Positions 1-6,932 of a DNA stretch of 59,632 nt are shown here, in pieces. The position numbers and the translations under genes were made by a program. Source of the stretch: Bacteroidales bacterium UBA6117 (GTDB lineage Bacteria; Bacteroidota; Bacteroidia; Bacteroidales; VadinHA17); assembly GCA_002428385.1 (NCBI GenBank), contig DIWB01000014.1, positions 1-59,632 of the forward strand, written 5' to 3'. Below the pieces are notes generated by a model. The model was not told the DNA's origin. It worked only from the letters and a program-made list of their open reading frames with translations, and ran no database searches. Each line of letters starts with the position of its first letter. Position 1 is the stretch's first letter.

Positions 1-17
1 TTACCCATATTGTCCGT

Positions 18-28
18 GTTAGGTGCTG
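18..28 (-). other. Inverse core site at the end of the R-M cassette (integron-like)
   Basis: On the minus strand this reads CAGCACCTAAC, containing ACCTAAC (24-18), which fits the integron inverse core consensus RYYYAAC. It is the exact complement of GTTAGGT at 2262-2256 (minus reading), the other end of the same cassette; 10 of 11 bases match over the longer stretch. The 23-bp block 6-28 also matches 2640-2662 at 19 of 23 positions, so position 1-28 is the beginning of a second copy of the inter-cassette element that runs off the left edge of the window. The vsr stop codon is embedded in it. Confidence 0.6.
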
Positions 29-423
29 TTGTTTTTTATTTGTCTAATTACCAGATCTTTGTCCTTGAGTTCGCATTCCCAAAATCGAATCACTCGCCAT
101 CCTTTAAGAGTTAAGGTTTCACTTACTAATCTGTCTCGTTGAATGTTTCTTTTGATTTTTTTTCTCCAGTAATCCCTGTTGTCCTTTGGTTTCGTATTTC
201 TACAGTTGTGTCCATGCCAGAAGCACCCATCGATGAATATAGCAGTCCTTTTTATTGGAATTACAAAGTCAGGTTTACCAAAAAGCTTATAATTTCTACG
301 CCACCCTTTGATGGAATACTCTTTAAATAGCTTGATTAGCTTTAATTCCGTTGATTTGTTGCGACTACTCTTTACTTGTCGCATTATTTGACTTCTTTGA
401 TCCTTTGTAAAGGTATCAGCCAT
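19..423 (-). CDS. vsr: Very short patch repair endonuclease Vsr
   Basis: This enzyme nicks 5' of the T in T:G mismatches left by deamination of 5-methylcytosine, so it limits the mutagenic cost of the neighbouring Dcm-type methylase. The 134-residue protein carries the family core: GKPDF with Asp52 and IDGCFWHGHNC with Asp65, Cys67, His70, His72 and Cys74, covering the metal-binding and zinc residues. Its length is normal for Vsr (about 130-155). It is the last gene of a three-gene minus-strand unit (methylase, endonuclease, vsr) and its start overlaps the endonuclease stop by 8 nt. Its TAA stop (21-19) lies inside the inverse core site of the integron-like cassette boundary, so the gene ends exactly at the cassette edge. 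Confidence 0.95.
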   Translation of the reverse strand: MADTFTKDQRSQIMRQVKSSRNKSTELKLIKLFKEYSIKGWRRNYKLFGKPDFVIPIKRTAIFIDGCFWHGHNCRNTKPKDNRDYWRKKIKRNIQRDRLVSETLTLKGWRVIRFWECELKDKDLVIRQIKNNST

Positions 424-1168
424 CTTTATGTGTCACAGTTATCCATGATTTATCAAATCCTATTGTTTTAAGAACATTCTCCTTATTCAGAGTAGGAGGC
501 TGTTTTATCTTTATTATAAGGCTTTTAGGAGGAACTTCCTCGATGATAGTAAATTGTGATCCATGTGGTTGCCAGGTGAAGCAATGCTCTTCACTTCTTT
601 TATTAAAACCTTGGAGATTATTGTTTTTGTTCCGTTGCCAGGTATAAAGTTCATTATCATACCTGATTGTATCAAATTCAAAGACAACAACTTCTGAAAG
701 GTCATCAGATTTAATCAAAACGATAGTCCTGAGATGCTTATATTTCTCTCTTACTGCAGATACTCTCTCGTTCCAGATGTCAAGGATTTGTGATCCAATT
801 TTGTTAGGATCTTGATTTATGTCGATTCTTCCACCAAAAGAATAAATCGGAGAATTCCTACCAGAGATCAATCGAATTTTCTTTTGATTTGCTGGATTTG
901 TCGCTTTGACTGTTTTGGCTCCCCAAGCAGTATTGCCTAAGACAACATCATCGAGTCCAACGTTTGATGGTTTCCAATCAGCTCCAATACAGTCTGCAAA
1001 CATTTTTTCCCACTCAGATCCTTCAAGGTCAGGGTTTCCTTTTGTTGCTAAAAGGTAAACAATTTCTTTTCCAAGCAGGTATGGGAAATCTTTTGGGAAG
1101 GTATTTAATAGGAAAGGGGATTCTGATTTATGTACTGTTCTAAGTTTGGGTGATTTCTTTTCCATCAT
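416..1168 (-). CDS. Putative type II restriction endonuclease
   Basis: This is the likely cleaving partner of the adjacent cytosine-5 methylase. The 250-residue protein shows no clear textbook signature, but residues 71-88 contain GLDDVV followed by AWGAKTVK, a plausible PD-(D/E)XK arrangement with Asp73/Asp74 and Lys85 as active-site candidates; Glu52 or Glu54 may be a further ligand. Position is the strongest evidence: it sits between a methylase (4-nt ATGA overlap with its stop) and vsr (8-nt overlap), the usual layout of a type II system with a deamination repair gene. It has no signal peptide or membrane segment. Recognition sequence cannot be read from the sequence. A solitary unknown gene is an alternative but unlikely reading given the tight translational coupling. 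Confidence 0.75.
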   Translation of the reverse strand: MMEKKSPKLRTVHKSESPFLLNTFPKDFPYLLGKEIVYLLATKGNPDLEGSEWEKMFADCIGADWKPSNVGLDDVVLGNTAWGAKTVKATNPANQKKIRLISGRNSPIYSFGGRIDINQDPNKIGSQILDIWNERVSAVREKYKHLRTIVLIKSDDLSEVVVFEFDTIRYDNELYTWQRNKNNNLQGFNKRSEEHCFTWQPHGSQFTIIEEVPPKSLIIKIKQPPTLNKENVLKTIGFDKSWITVTHKDG

Positions 1169-2139
1169 TTGGTGTAATAACTTACTTCATAGTCTCTCAA
1201 AATAGAGTTCATGTCAAGGGTAGAAGCTACATAAGGTAGCAGTTTAAGAATCACCGCTTTGACTAGATTAACAGGAACCGCGTTACCAGCTTGTTTTCGT
1301 GCTTGATAATCGTTTTCAATAATTTTATAAGTATCTGGAAAGCCTTGCAACCTGAACATTTCTCTTGGTGTTAAACGCCGTTCTCCGTCGACCAAAAGAT
1401 AGTTGTATGAAGCGCCAGCTCTTAAAGCACAAGAGTAGGGATACGAACATATATTTCCAGATTTATTCTCGTGCCAAATAGATAGTTTGTATGCAGATTG
1501 ATGTCTCTCTTTCCTTTTTTTTGCAATGTATTCAGATGCATAATGCTTTCTATCTACATCTGTCTCTAGAATTTGCGAAAGAGGTTTAAACGGTCTAATC
1601 GGGGCCGGGAAACTAAAGAATATAGGTTCTTTGTGTCCAACAATGATTACACGTTCTCGTTTTTGTGGTAATCCATAATCCAATGCATTTAATACTGCAT
1701 ATTGAACATGATAGCCTAGATCTCTGAGTGTATCAATAATAATCTTAAGAGTATTTCCTTTATTATGACCTACAAGCTGTTTAACATTCTCTAGAATAAA
1801 AGCTTTGGGCTTTTTTTCTTTAAGGATTCTGGCTATGTCAAAAAATAGCGTTCCACGGATATCGTCAAATCCTTGGCGTTGTCCAATTATACTGAACGGT
1901 TGGCACGGGAAACCTGCAAATAAAATATCGTGGTCAGGAATATCCTTTTCAAAGATCCTGGTTATGTCGCCAGCAGGTCTGTGGCCAAAATTTAATTCGT
2001 AACTGTCTTGGCAGTAAGGATCAATGTCTGAAGAAAATGTACATTCTGCGAGTAATCCGTTCTCTATGCAAGCTTCCTCCATGGCGATCCTGAATCCCCC
2101 GATACCACAAAATAAATCAATATATCTCAACTTCTCCAT
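1165..2139 (-). CDS. dcm: DNA (cytosine-5-)-methyltransferase of a type II R-M system
   Basis: It methylates cytosine C5 in the recognition site and protects host DNA. The 324-residue protein has the conserved motifs in order: motif I DLFCGIGGF (residues 8-16), motif IV GFPCQPFS with catalytic Cys79, motif VI ENV (117-119), motif VIII QKRER (159-163) and motif X GNAVPVN near the C-terminus. The target-recognition region lies between about 185 and 265. It is the first gene of the unit, so protection is made before the nuclease is translated. A good promoter (2190-2221) lies inside the cassette and gives a leader of about 45 nt. The start ATG at 2139 is the only reasonable one. Vsr partnership suggests the product is a 5mC inside a site prone to T:G mismatch. 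Confidence 0.95.
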   Translation of the reverse strand: MEKLRYIDLFCGIGGFRIAMEEACIENGLLAECTFSSDIDPYCQDSYELNFGHRPAGDITRIFEKDIPDHDILFAGFPCQPFSIIGQRQGFDDIRGTLFFDIARILKEKKPKAFILENVKQLVGHNKGNTLKIIIDTLRDLGYHVQYAVLNALDYGLPQKRERVIIVGHKEPIFFSFPAPIRPFKPLSQILETDVDRKHYASEYIAKKRKERHQSAYKLSIWHENKSGNICSYPYSCALRAGASYNYLLVDGERRLTPREMFRLQGFPDTYKIIENDYQARKQAGNAVPVNLVKAVILKLLPYVASTLDMNSILRDYEVSYYTK

Positions 2140-2189
2140 CCACTAATTTATTTGACTCAAATTTAATAAATCGTCGTTTTTATTATAAA

Positions 2190-2221
2190 CAAACTTATAA
2201 AGATTTAAGTAATTTTATCAA
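2190..2221 (-). promoter_or_regulatory. Bacteroidota-type promoter of the R-M cassette
   Basis: Read on the minus strand, TTG (2221-2219) is followed after 21 nt by TAAGTTTG (2197-2190). This fits the Bacteroidota sigma-ABfr consensus TTG-N19-21-TAnnTTTG. It lies between the cassette core site and the dcm start, so the cassette carries its own promoter. Confidence 0.65.
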
Positions 2222-2251
2222 CTGTCTGTCAATCCGGCACGCTGTCATCAA

Positions 2252-2662
2252 TAGCACCTAACGGCCCGGCGGTATGTTTTAGTAGGCGTAACCCGACGAC
2301 AGCACCGGGCAGGGTCCTGGTACCCCGCGGCAGCGGGGCCGAAAAACTGTCACGGTGCAAGGAGGGTTTGGCGCGCGTTTTTGCCGTCATGGTACAGATT
2401 TTATTGAGTTCTGGCGCGGTCGCGGTACAATGTTGACTAGAGCCACGAATTTATCACCGGTTACAAAGCTGGTTGGGTGTACAGGCGCAGTATCGCGGTA
2501 CAAAGCTGATCGAAGCCAGAAAACTGTCAAGGTATACTGAATTTTTATTGCGAGCCGATGCGCGTGTCCGGGTGCAAGAACCATTACAAATTTGTCTTGA
2601 GGGCAGGAGCTAAGCAAAAACCGTGACAAGCCTATTAAACATACCGTCCGTGTTATGGGCTG
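2252..2662 (-). repeat. About 400-bp structured attC-like element between two defence cassettes
   Basis: This is the non-coding stretch between the AAA ATPase gene and dcm. Read on the minus strand it begins CAGCCCATAAC (2662-2652), directly after the ATPase stop, and ends at CCGTTAGGTGCT (about 2264-2253). Just inside the ends is an exact 10-bp inverted repeat, CGGTATGTTT at 2270-2279 and its complement at 2637-2646. Further internal structure includes a CCCCGC/GCGGGG hairpin (2323-2338), a CCCG/CGGG pair (2292-2310) and a degenerate internal duplication beginning GGTACAA (2424-2445 and 2497-2518, 16 of 22 identical). It is much richer in G+C than the flanking genes. The ends fit integron core (GTTRRRY) and inverse core (RYYYAAC) sites, though the ATPase-side site (CCATAAC) is imperfect. 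Typical attC sites are roughly 60-140 bp, so this one is unusually long. Small ORFs inside are not credible genes. Confidence 0.6.
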
Positions 2663-2670
2663 GGCTTATT

Positions 2671-5271
2671 TTATTTAACTTTTTTTGAGTCTATTATTTT
2701 CTTTCTTATTTGGTCAAATCTGCTTATCTCTTCGCTTAGGTTTTGCAGTGTCGGTTTTTTATATGCATACTTGTCACTGTGAAGATGTCCTTCCATGTAT
2801 CTGCAACATTGAGAAAAACTGTCTATCAATTCATTCTTGATTTCTTCTGTAACAAAAACCTCTCTTAAACTTTCTACACTGACTCTTTCATTAAATCGTT
2901 GAACGACTCCATTAAATAACTCAAAAATTACTAATGACTCATAACTTGTCCTAAGTGCGGCAAAACCATTTTTAATAGACTTTTCTCTTTCTGCAGGACC
3001 TTCTTTTTGAGCCTGTGTATAATAGTCATGTGCTTTACCTGATTTTTTGTACGCTTTTTCATACGATGGGCAGTTTCCTATCCAGACTTTACCTGGATTA
3101 TCATCCTGTTTTTCAATCCAGTGACATGTAACCGCAACCTCTGAGTTTTCACAAGCTGAGAGTATTGATGATAGAAAAACCAAATCATGTGTAAAAATGA
3201 CAATTTGTTTACTACATGCTTCTCTAACAAGACGATCAGCAATTTCACTTTTCCTGTTTTCATCTAATGAATTAACTGGATCATCAAATATAAGACCACG
3301 ATTTATTTCTGAGAGTTTACTTTCAGCAAGGAAGTCAGCAATCGCAATAACTTTTTGTTCACCTTCACTCAGTATCGATGATGGTTTTAATCCTTTAATC
3401 TGAAGCTGCCTATTTGATTTTGCTTCAGAGCTCTTAGAATCAATAGTGATTCCAAACTCACCATGTAAATCTTTACATTCCTGGTTGAAAGTATCAATAT
3501 AATCCTTATTGAAATAAGTAGTAGATAATCTTTTTTCTGTGGTTGTAATAATCAGTTTAAATGCTTGCCACCCAAATGAATTAGCTTTTTGTATCCACTT
3601 TTGATTATTAATGAACTGTTCAATTTTAGCATAATGTAGTTGTAGTTTTTCACGATGTAAGAAGAGAGTCTTTTTACTTGCAAGTTTTGCCAATTCAAGG
3701 CTTTGCTGGTTATTTGCAAGAAGTTTTGACGATTCCTCAATTTTCGTAATGATTTGATCTATTTCAGAAACAGGTATATTGAAAGCATTGTGTGAATTTG
3801 ATTTCTTATTCTTCAATTCTGTTATTATGTTACTGGATAAGGATTTAATAGTTGTGAGGTTGCCTTTAATTGTGGAAAGTTGATTTGGCCTATTGTCTAA
3901 CAGCCAAGCCGTTAAAATATTCCCGTCTGGATATAAATCAAATTTAAGTTTTTCATACTCTGTTATAATTCGCTGGAGTTTCTCATTTGCTGCTTTTGCA
4001 TTTTGTTCTGCTTGACTTTTTAGAAAACTCCAGTAGTTTAATATTCTAAATATAGCTGCGTTTGAAAGTGGTTGATGACAAAAGATACAAAAATCCCCAG
4101 GTTCAGGATAAGTGGCATCATGTTCTTTTTGTTGAGCTGAAAATTCTTCAGCAGCAATAATGAAGTTTCTCCACTCATCACTTCCAATCTCCTTTATGGT
4201 AGTCGATTTTAAGCTTTCTATTCCTTCTTTTTTGGCAATAGTATCTTTTTCAACACAATCAGAAATTGCAGAATTTATTTCTTTAAGCTTGTGGTCAGTG
4301 AAGAAGGTATTAAGTGTTTCAATTTCTTTTTTGTTGTCACGAAGAAGTTTAATTATTGTCTCATTTGTCTTTATTTCTTTTTCTTTACCCCTTGAGCTTA
4401 GGAGGAGTTCATCATATTCTTTTTCAACCCTCTTCTTTTCTGATATTTCTTCTGGACTTAAAGGGAAATACTTTTTAAGAATAGAGGTGTCAGTTGATGA
4501 GGATAGTTTTTGAATAAGTGTCTTAATTTCTGAGTCTCCATCGAATAATGAAGCGAAATCATTTGATGTAGCTTTAGTTGCTATGTCTGTATTTAGTTTA
4601 TGTTCAACACGTTTAATCGCATCGGTAAAATCAGCAAAGAATCTCAATCCAGCTGGTCTAAATTCAAATTCATTTCTTTGATCAAGGTGCTTTAATATAC
4701 ATTGACAATCAAATACAGAAAATTGATCATATTCTGGCTGATTTTCATTTTCGGGATAGCTATAAACCAACTCTTTATCATCGGTTTGGAATTTGAATTT
4801 TGCAGACAAAGGGTTATGTCCACTTTCCTTTTTAACGTTTTTGAGTATTTCCTCAGGAGCTTTCGAATAGAATACTTTTTTTAGTAATCTGACATATCCT
4901 GATTTACCTGAACCATTTGATCCAAATATTAATGTAAGATTTGGCCCAAAATCTATTGATTCATTTTCTATTAAGGCATTTACTCCTGTTACTTCTGATA
5001 AATTTTTAAACTTCAAATCTTTTTTATAAGAGCTAGATTCTTCAGGATTATATTTTATTAAGATTTGTTCTTTTTCCATCGGAGGATTAATCTTAATCTC
5101 TTCCAATAAGTAGGAATATGACTCTTCAATGATTTCATCTGAAATTTCAATACCATGCAATATCTTGTCTGCAATAAATTTTGCCCAATATTGTAGACTA
5201 CTTGCAAACGCCTTTACTTCGTTGTCAAGGGTCTTTTTTGAACCAGCGGATTCATTTGTCAAGCTTGTCAT
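2671..5271 (-). CDS. AAA/SMC-like ATPase with zinc-hook-like CxxC, possible RloC/PrrC-type defence effector
   Basis: This 866-residue protein is a Rad50/AAA_13-type ATPase. Walker A GSNGSGKS lies at 117-124, the ABC signature LSEGEQ at 634-639, Walker B LIFDDPVNSLD at 660-670 and the switch His in FTHD at 693-696. Two long helical, charged stretches (about 215-390 and 420-560) flank CIFC (395-398), placed like the zinc hook of Rad50 and RloC. The C-terminal 170 residues after the ATPase end with an R-x3-E pair (Arg774, Glu778) and HLH (829-831), which loosely recalls the Arg/Glu/His set of PrrC/RloC anticodon nucleases, though the spacing to His is longer. A role in phage defence is inferred from this layout and from the neighbouring R-M genes. 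It occupies its own cassette: core-type sequence 49 nt before the start and inverse core 9 nt after the stop. No clear promoter was seen. Confidence 0.7.
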   Translation of the reverse strand: MTSLTNESAGSKKTLDNEVKAFASSLQYWAKFIADKILHGIEISDEIIEESYSYLLEEIKINPPMEKEQILIKYNPEESSSYKKDLKFKNLSEVTGVNALIENESIDFGPNLTLIFGSNGSGKSGYVRLLKKVFYSKAPEEILKNVKKESGHNPLSAKFKFQTDDKELVYSYPENENQPEYDQFSVFDCQCILKHLDQRNEFEFRPAGLRFFADFTDAIKRVEHKLNTDIATKATSNDFASLFDGDSEIKTLIQKLSSSTDTSILKKYFPLSPEEISEKKRVEKEYDELLLSSRGKEKEIKTNETIIKLLRDNKKEIETLNTFFTDHKLKEINSAISDCVEKDTIAKKEGIESLKSTTIKEIGSDEWRNFIIAAEEFSAQQKEHDATYPEPGDFCIFCHQPLSNAAIFRILNYWSFLKSQAEQNAKAANEKLQRIITEYEKLKFDLYPDGNILTAWLLDNRPNQLSTIKGNLTTIKSLSSNIITELKNKKSNSHNAFNIPVSEIDQIITKIEESSKLLANNQQSLELAKLASKKTLFLHREKLQLHYAKIEQFINNQKWIQKANSFGWQAFKLIITTTEKRLSTTYFNKDYIDTFNQECKDLHGEFGITIDSKSSEAKSNRQLQIKGLKPSSILSEGEQKVIAIADFLAESKLSEINRGLIFDDPVNSLDENRKSEIADRLVREACSKQIVIFTHDLVFLSSILSACENSEVAVTCHWIEKQDDNPGKVWIGNCPSYEKAYKKSGKAHDYYTQAQKEGPAEREKSIKNGFAALRTSYESLVIFELFNGVVQRFNERVSVESLREVFVTEEIKNELIDSFSQCCRYMEGHLHSDKYAYKKPTLQNLSEEISRFDQIRKKIIDSKKVK

Positions 5272-5319
5272 TTTTGTAGTATTTAAGTATTTGAGTATCT
5301 AATAGGTAGGATGCGCCTT

Positions 5320-5328
5320 GCCCATAAC
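5320..5328 (-). other. Core site at the start of the AAA ATPase cassette (integron-like)
   Basis: On the minus strand this reads GTTATGGGC, the exact 9-base complement of GCCCATAAC (minus 2660-2652) that follows the ATPase gene. It is preceded by CCG, like the other core site at 2265-2256. Sequence further right does not resemble the end of the 400-bp element, so the array seems to stop or to have decayed here. The core GTTATGG departs from GTTRRRY, but similar GTTATGC cores occur in known integron arrays. Confidence 0.5.
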
Positions 5329-5526
5329 GGTTTTATATATGTACTTTTATAACACATAAACTCTATTTATGGTAGTTATTATTTACTTTTTATAATTTTT
5401 ACATTTATTCAATTCCGAGCTAATTTCTAATTTTAACAACACACTGTCACGTCAGTCACAATAAATGTCAAATCATAATTCACAAATTCCCTCTCTGTTA
5501 CTTTATTGTCTGACCTCAATAAACCT
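5329..5526. other. AT-rich spacer without recognisable gene
   Basis: With the ATPase leader (5272-5319) this forms a stretch of about 250 bases that is strongly AT-rich. I see no ORF with protein-like composition, no integrase fragment and no clear promoter. It separates the cassette array from a run of broken mobile-element genes. Confidence 0.5.
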
Positions 5527-6028
5527 TTATCCCATGAAAATTAAACAATATTTGGGAGAATTATACAGAAATTCCTTATTAAAAAACCCTGATATAAATC
5601 CTAAAAGAAGCTTATGCATCCTCTTTAAATTATAATCCAGGGAACTGTAGAAGGAATATTTGAAGTTTTTATCCCATATATGTTCACAGAACATAAGGAT
5701 GTTTGTGCCAAAGACATACTTTGGTACTGAGAAATTGAATTCTACAAAATCGCGAAAAATTAACAAAAGCGTTAAGGTAATAGTGTCCTGAATTATTCAG
5801 TTTTTTTTGTGAACTGAAGTGAACCAAGTGTGTTCCAGTCTTAGGATTATGCCAGAAATCGATATAATCCTTGGCATCAAAAATCTCGTTTCTCCTGATC
5901 ATCTCAAAATCTTCAGGTGGAAGATAAATGGTGTTTTTGGTTGTCCCCTTGAAATTAGTATTTAGCTCATTTACTAATTGTTCGTGACGTTTCAGATCAT
6001 GAACACGAATTACAATAGTATCTACCAT
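5527..6028 (-). pseudogene. Frameshifted phage/plasmid replication initiator (gene II/X-like) remnant
   Basis: A start at 6028 (MVDTIVIRVHDL) has a good Shine-Dalgarno-like GGAGG 7 nt upstream. The N-terminal part runs in one frame to about 5757, where the reading continues in the next frame as RDFVEFNFSVPKYVFG. A single extra T in a run of five near 5757-5762 explains the shift. The pattern of a V-D-T-I-V-I-R-V N-terminus followed by E-F-x-F-S-V-P-K-Y-x-x-G-x-N is what I associate with the gene II/X family of replication initiators in filamentous-phage-like and plasmid elements of Bacteroidota. The downstream part, including about half of a normal protein, is lost and ends at a stop near 5527. 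Identity at family level is an inference from short motifs; a sequencing indel could also cause the frameshift. Confidence 0.55.
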
Positions 6029-6054
6029 ACCTATACCTCCAGTTTTTTTGTGTG

Positions 6055-6319
6055 ACATTGAATTAATTAGCTCAGATTTTTTGAAGTAGACTTTATGATT
6101 CATCTTATAAAGGATAAGAGACCTTTCTTTTTCTATTTATGAACCGTTACCTTAGATACTTTGAAGATATTTTGAATATCCTCAATTGAGAGTAAATCTT
6201 CAGGAACCTCTTTTAAATGATTTCTCCTGCGTTTTTAACGTCAATGCATCCTTGATGCATCCTTTAATAATGCTGAGCAGGTCGTCAGCACTTAAAGTAG
6301 TAAAAATTTTCGCTTCCAT
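6055..6319 (-). pseudogene. Broken excisionase-like helix-turn-helix protein
   Basis: Starting at ATG 6319, MEAKIFTTLSADDLLSIIKG matches the N-terminus common to small Bacteroidota HTH/excisionase-like proteins. A frameshift near 6230 leads to EVPEDLLSIEDIQNIFKVSK, the HTH itself, followed by VTVHK, a TAG stop (6135-6133) where these proteins have Trp, then KKKGLL. A second frameshift near 6104 leads to MNHKVYFKKSELINSM, the expected C-terminus. So the gene has two frameshifts and one nonsense change and is clearly dead. It lies directly upstream of the replication initiator remnant, the usual order in small integrated replicons. Confidence 0.7.
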
Positions 6320-6407
6320 GTTTTACAATTTGAACATGAAGCAAAACTAATTCTCGAATAAAGGGAATCAGGGATACAAGGGGGATACAAAATGTTTCTA
6401 AACGTAG

Positions 6408-6900
6408 CTATATTAATATAGATTTTTTCAAATCTTGTTCTATATCATCAACAATACTCAACAAAAGTTTTTTTAAATTAATAAAGTCATCCTTTCGATC
6501 AGTGATTTGGTTTTTATCGCTTTTAGCATCGCTTGCAATGAGAATCCTCAGTTGTTTGCTGGAATAACCGGTCAAAGTTTGAAAATGTTTTGCGAGCTGT
6601 GAATCATTAAAGTCTTTTATAGCTTTTCTATTTCTTAGATAAAGCATCAGTAAAGCGACCTGGGATCTAGTAAGTACAAGCCCTTCATTTGGTAAGTCTT
6701 CTGTCAGGGCTTAATCATAGATTTCTTTTGAAATATTTTTGCGTATTTCAGTCAATCGGGTTTTTATTGAATCCCAATATTCTTTTCTTTTTGATGTTAG
6801 AGCGGGTGAAATCCTTACAGGACCCGATAAATAAGTGTCATCCTCTGGGGCAGCTATAAGATCACAATTTGTGACCTTAAAGGCGAGTGTCGATAAGAAA
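6408..6900 (-). pseudogene. Unknown protein interrupted by an in-frame stop
   Basis: One continuous minus-strand frame reads from about 6900 (KVTNCDLIAAPEDDTYLSGP) through KEYWDSIKTRLTEIRKN and EIYD, hits TAA at about 6716-6714, then continues as ALTEDLPNEGLVLTRSQ and VALLMLYLRNRKAI to a stop at 6408. Without the single TAA it would be a protein of at least 160 residues. Composition on both sides is protein-like and charged. I do not recognise the family; the tail (LAKHFQTLTGYSSKQLR) resembles DNA-binding accessory proteins of Bacteroidota mobile elements, but this is only an impression. The 5' end is uncertain because it runs into the divergent DUF1016 pseudogene. Confidence 0.45.
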
Positions 6901-6932
6901 ATAGCTGTAGTTTTGAAACATATAACAGCAAA

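Noticed and set aside
2355..2629. Small ORFs on both strands inside the inter-cassette element (61 and 80 codons).
   Set aside because: They lie wholly within a GC-rich, structured, repeat-containing stretch with internal duplications; composition is not protein-like and no ribosome-binding site is present.
4160..4513. A 117-codon plus-strand ORF inside the ATPase gene.
   Set aside because: It is a low-complexity, Ser/Leu/Phe-rich shadow of the charged helical stretch of the minus-strand gene.
5272..5526. An integrase gene or attI site beside the cassettes.
   Set aside because: The interval is AT-rich and carries no protein-like frame; only the single core sequence at 5320-5328 is recognisable.
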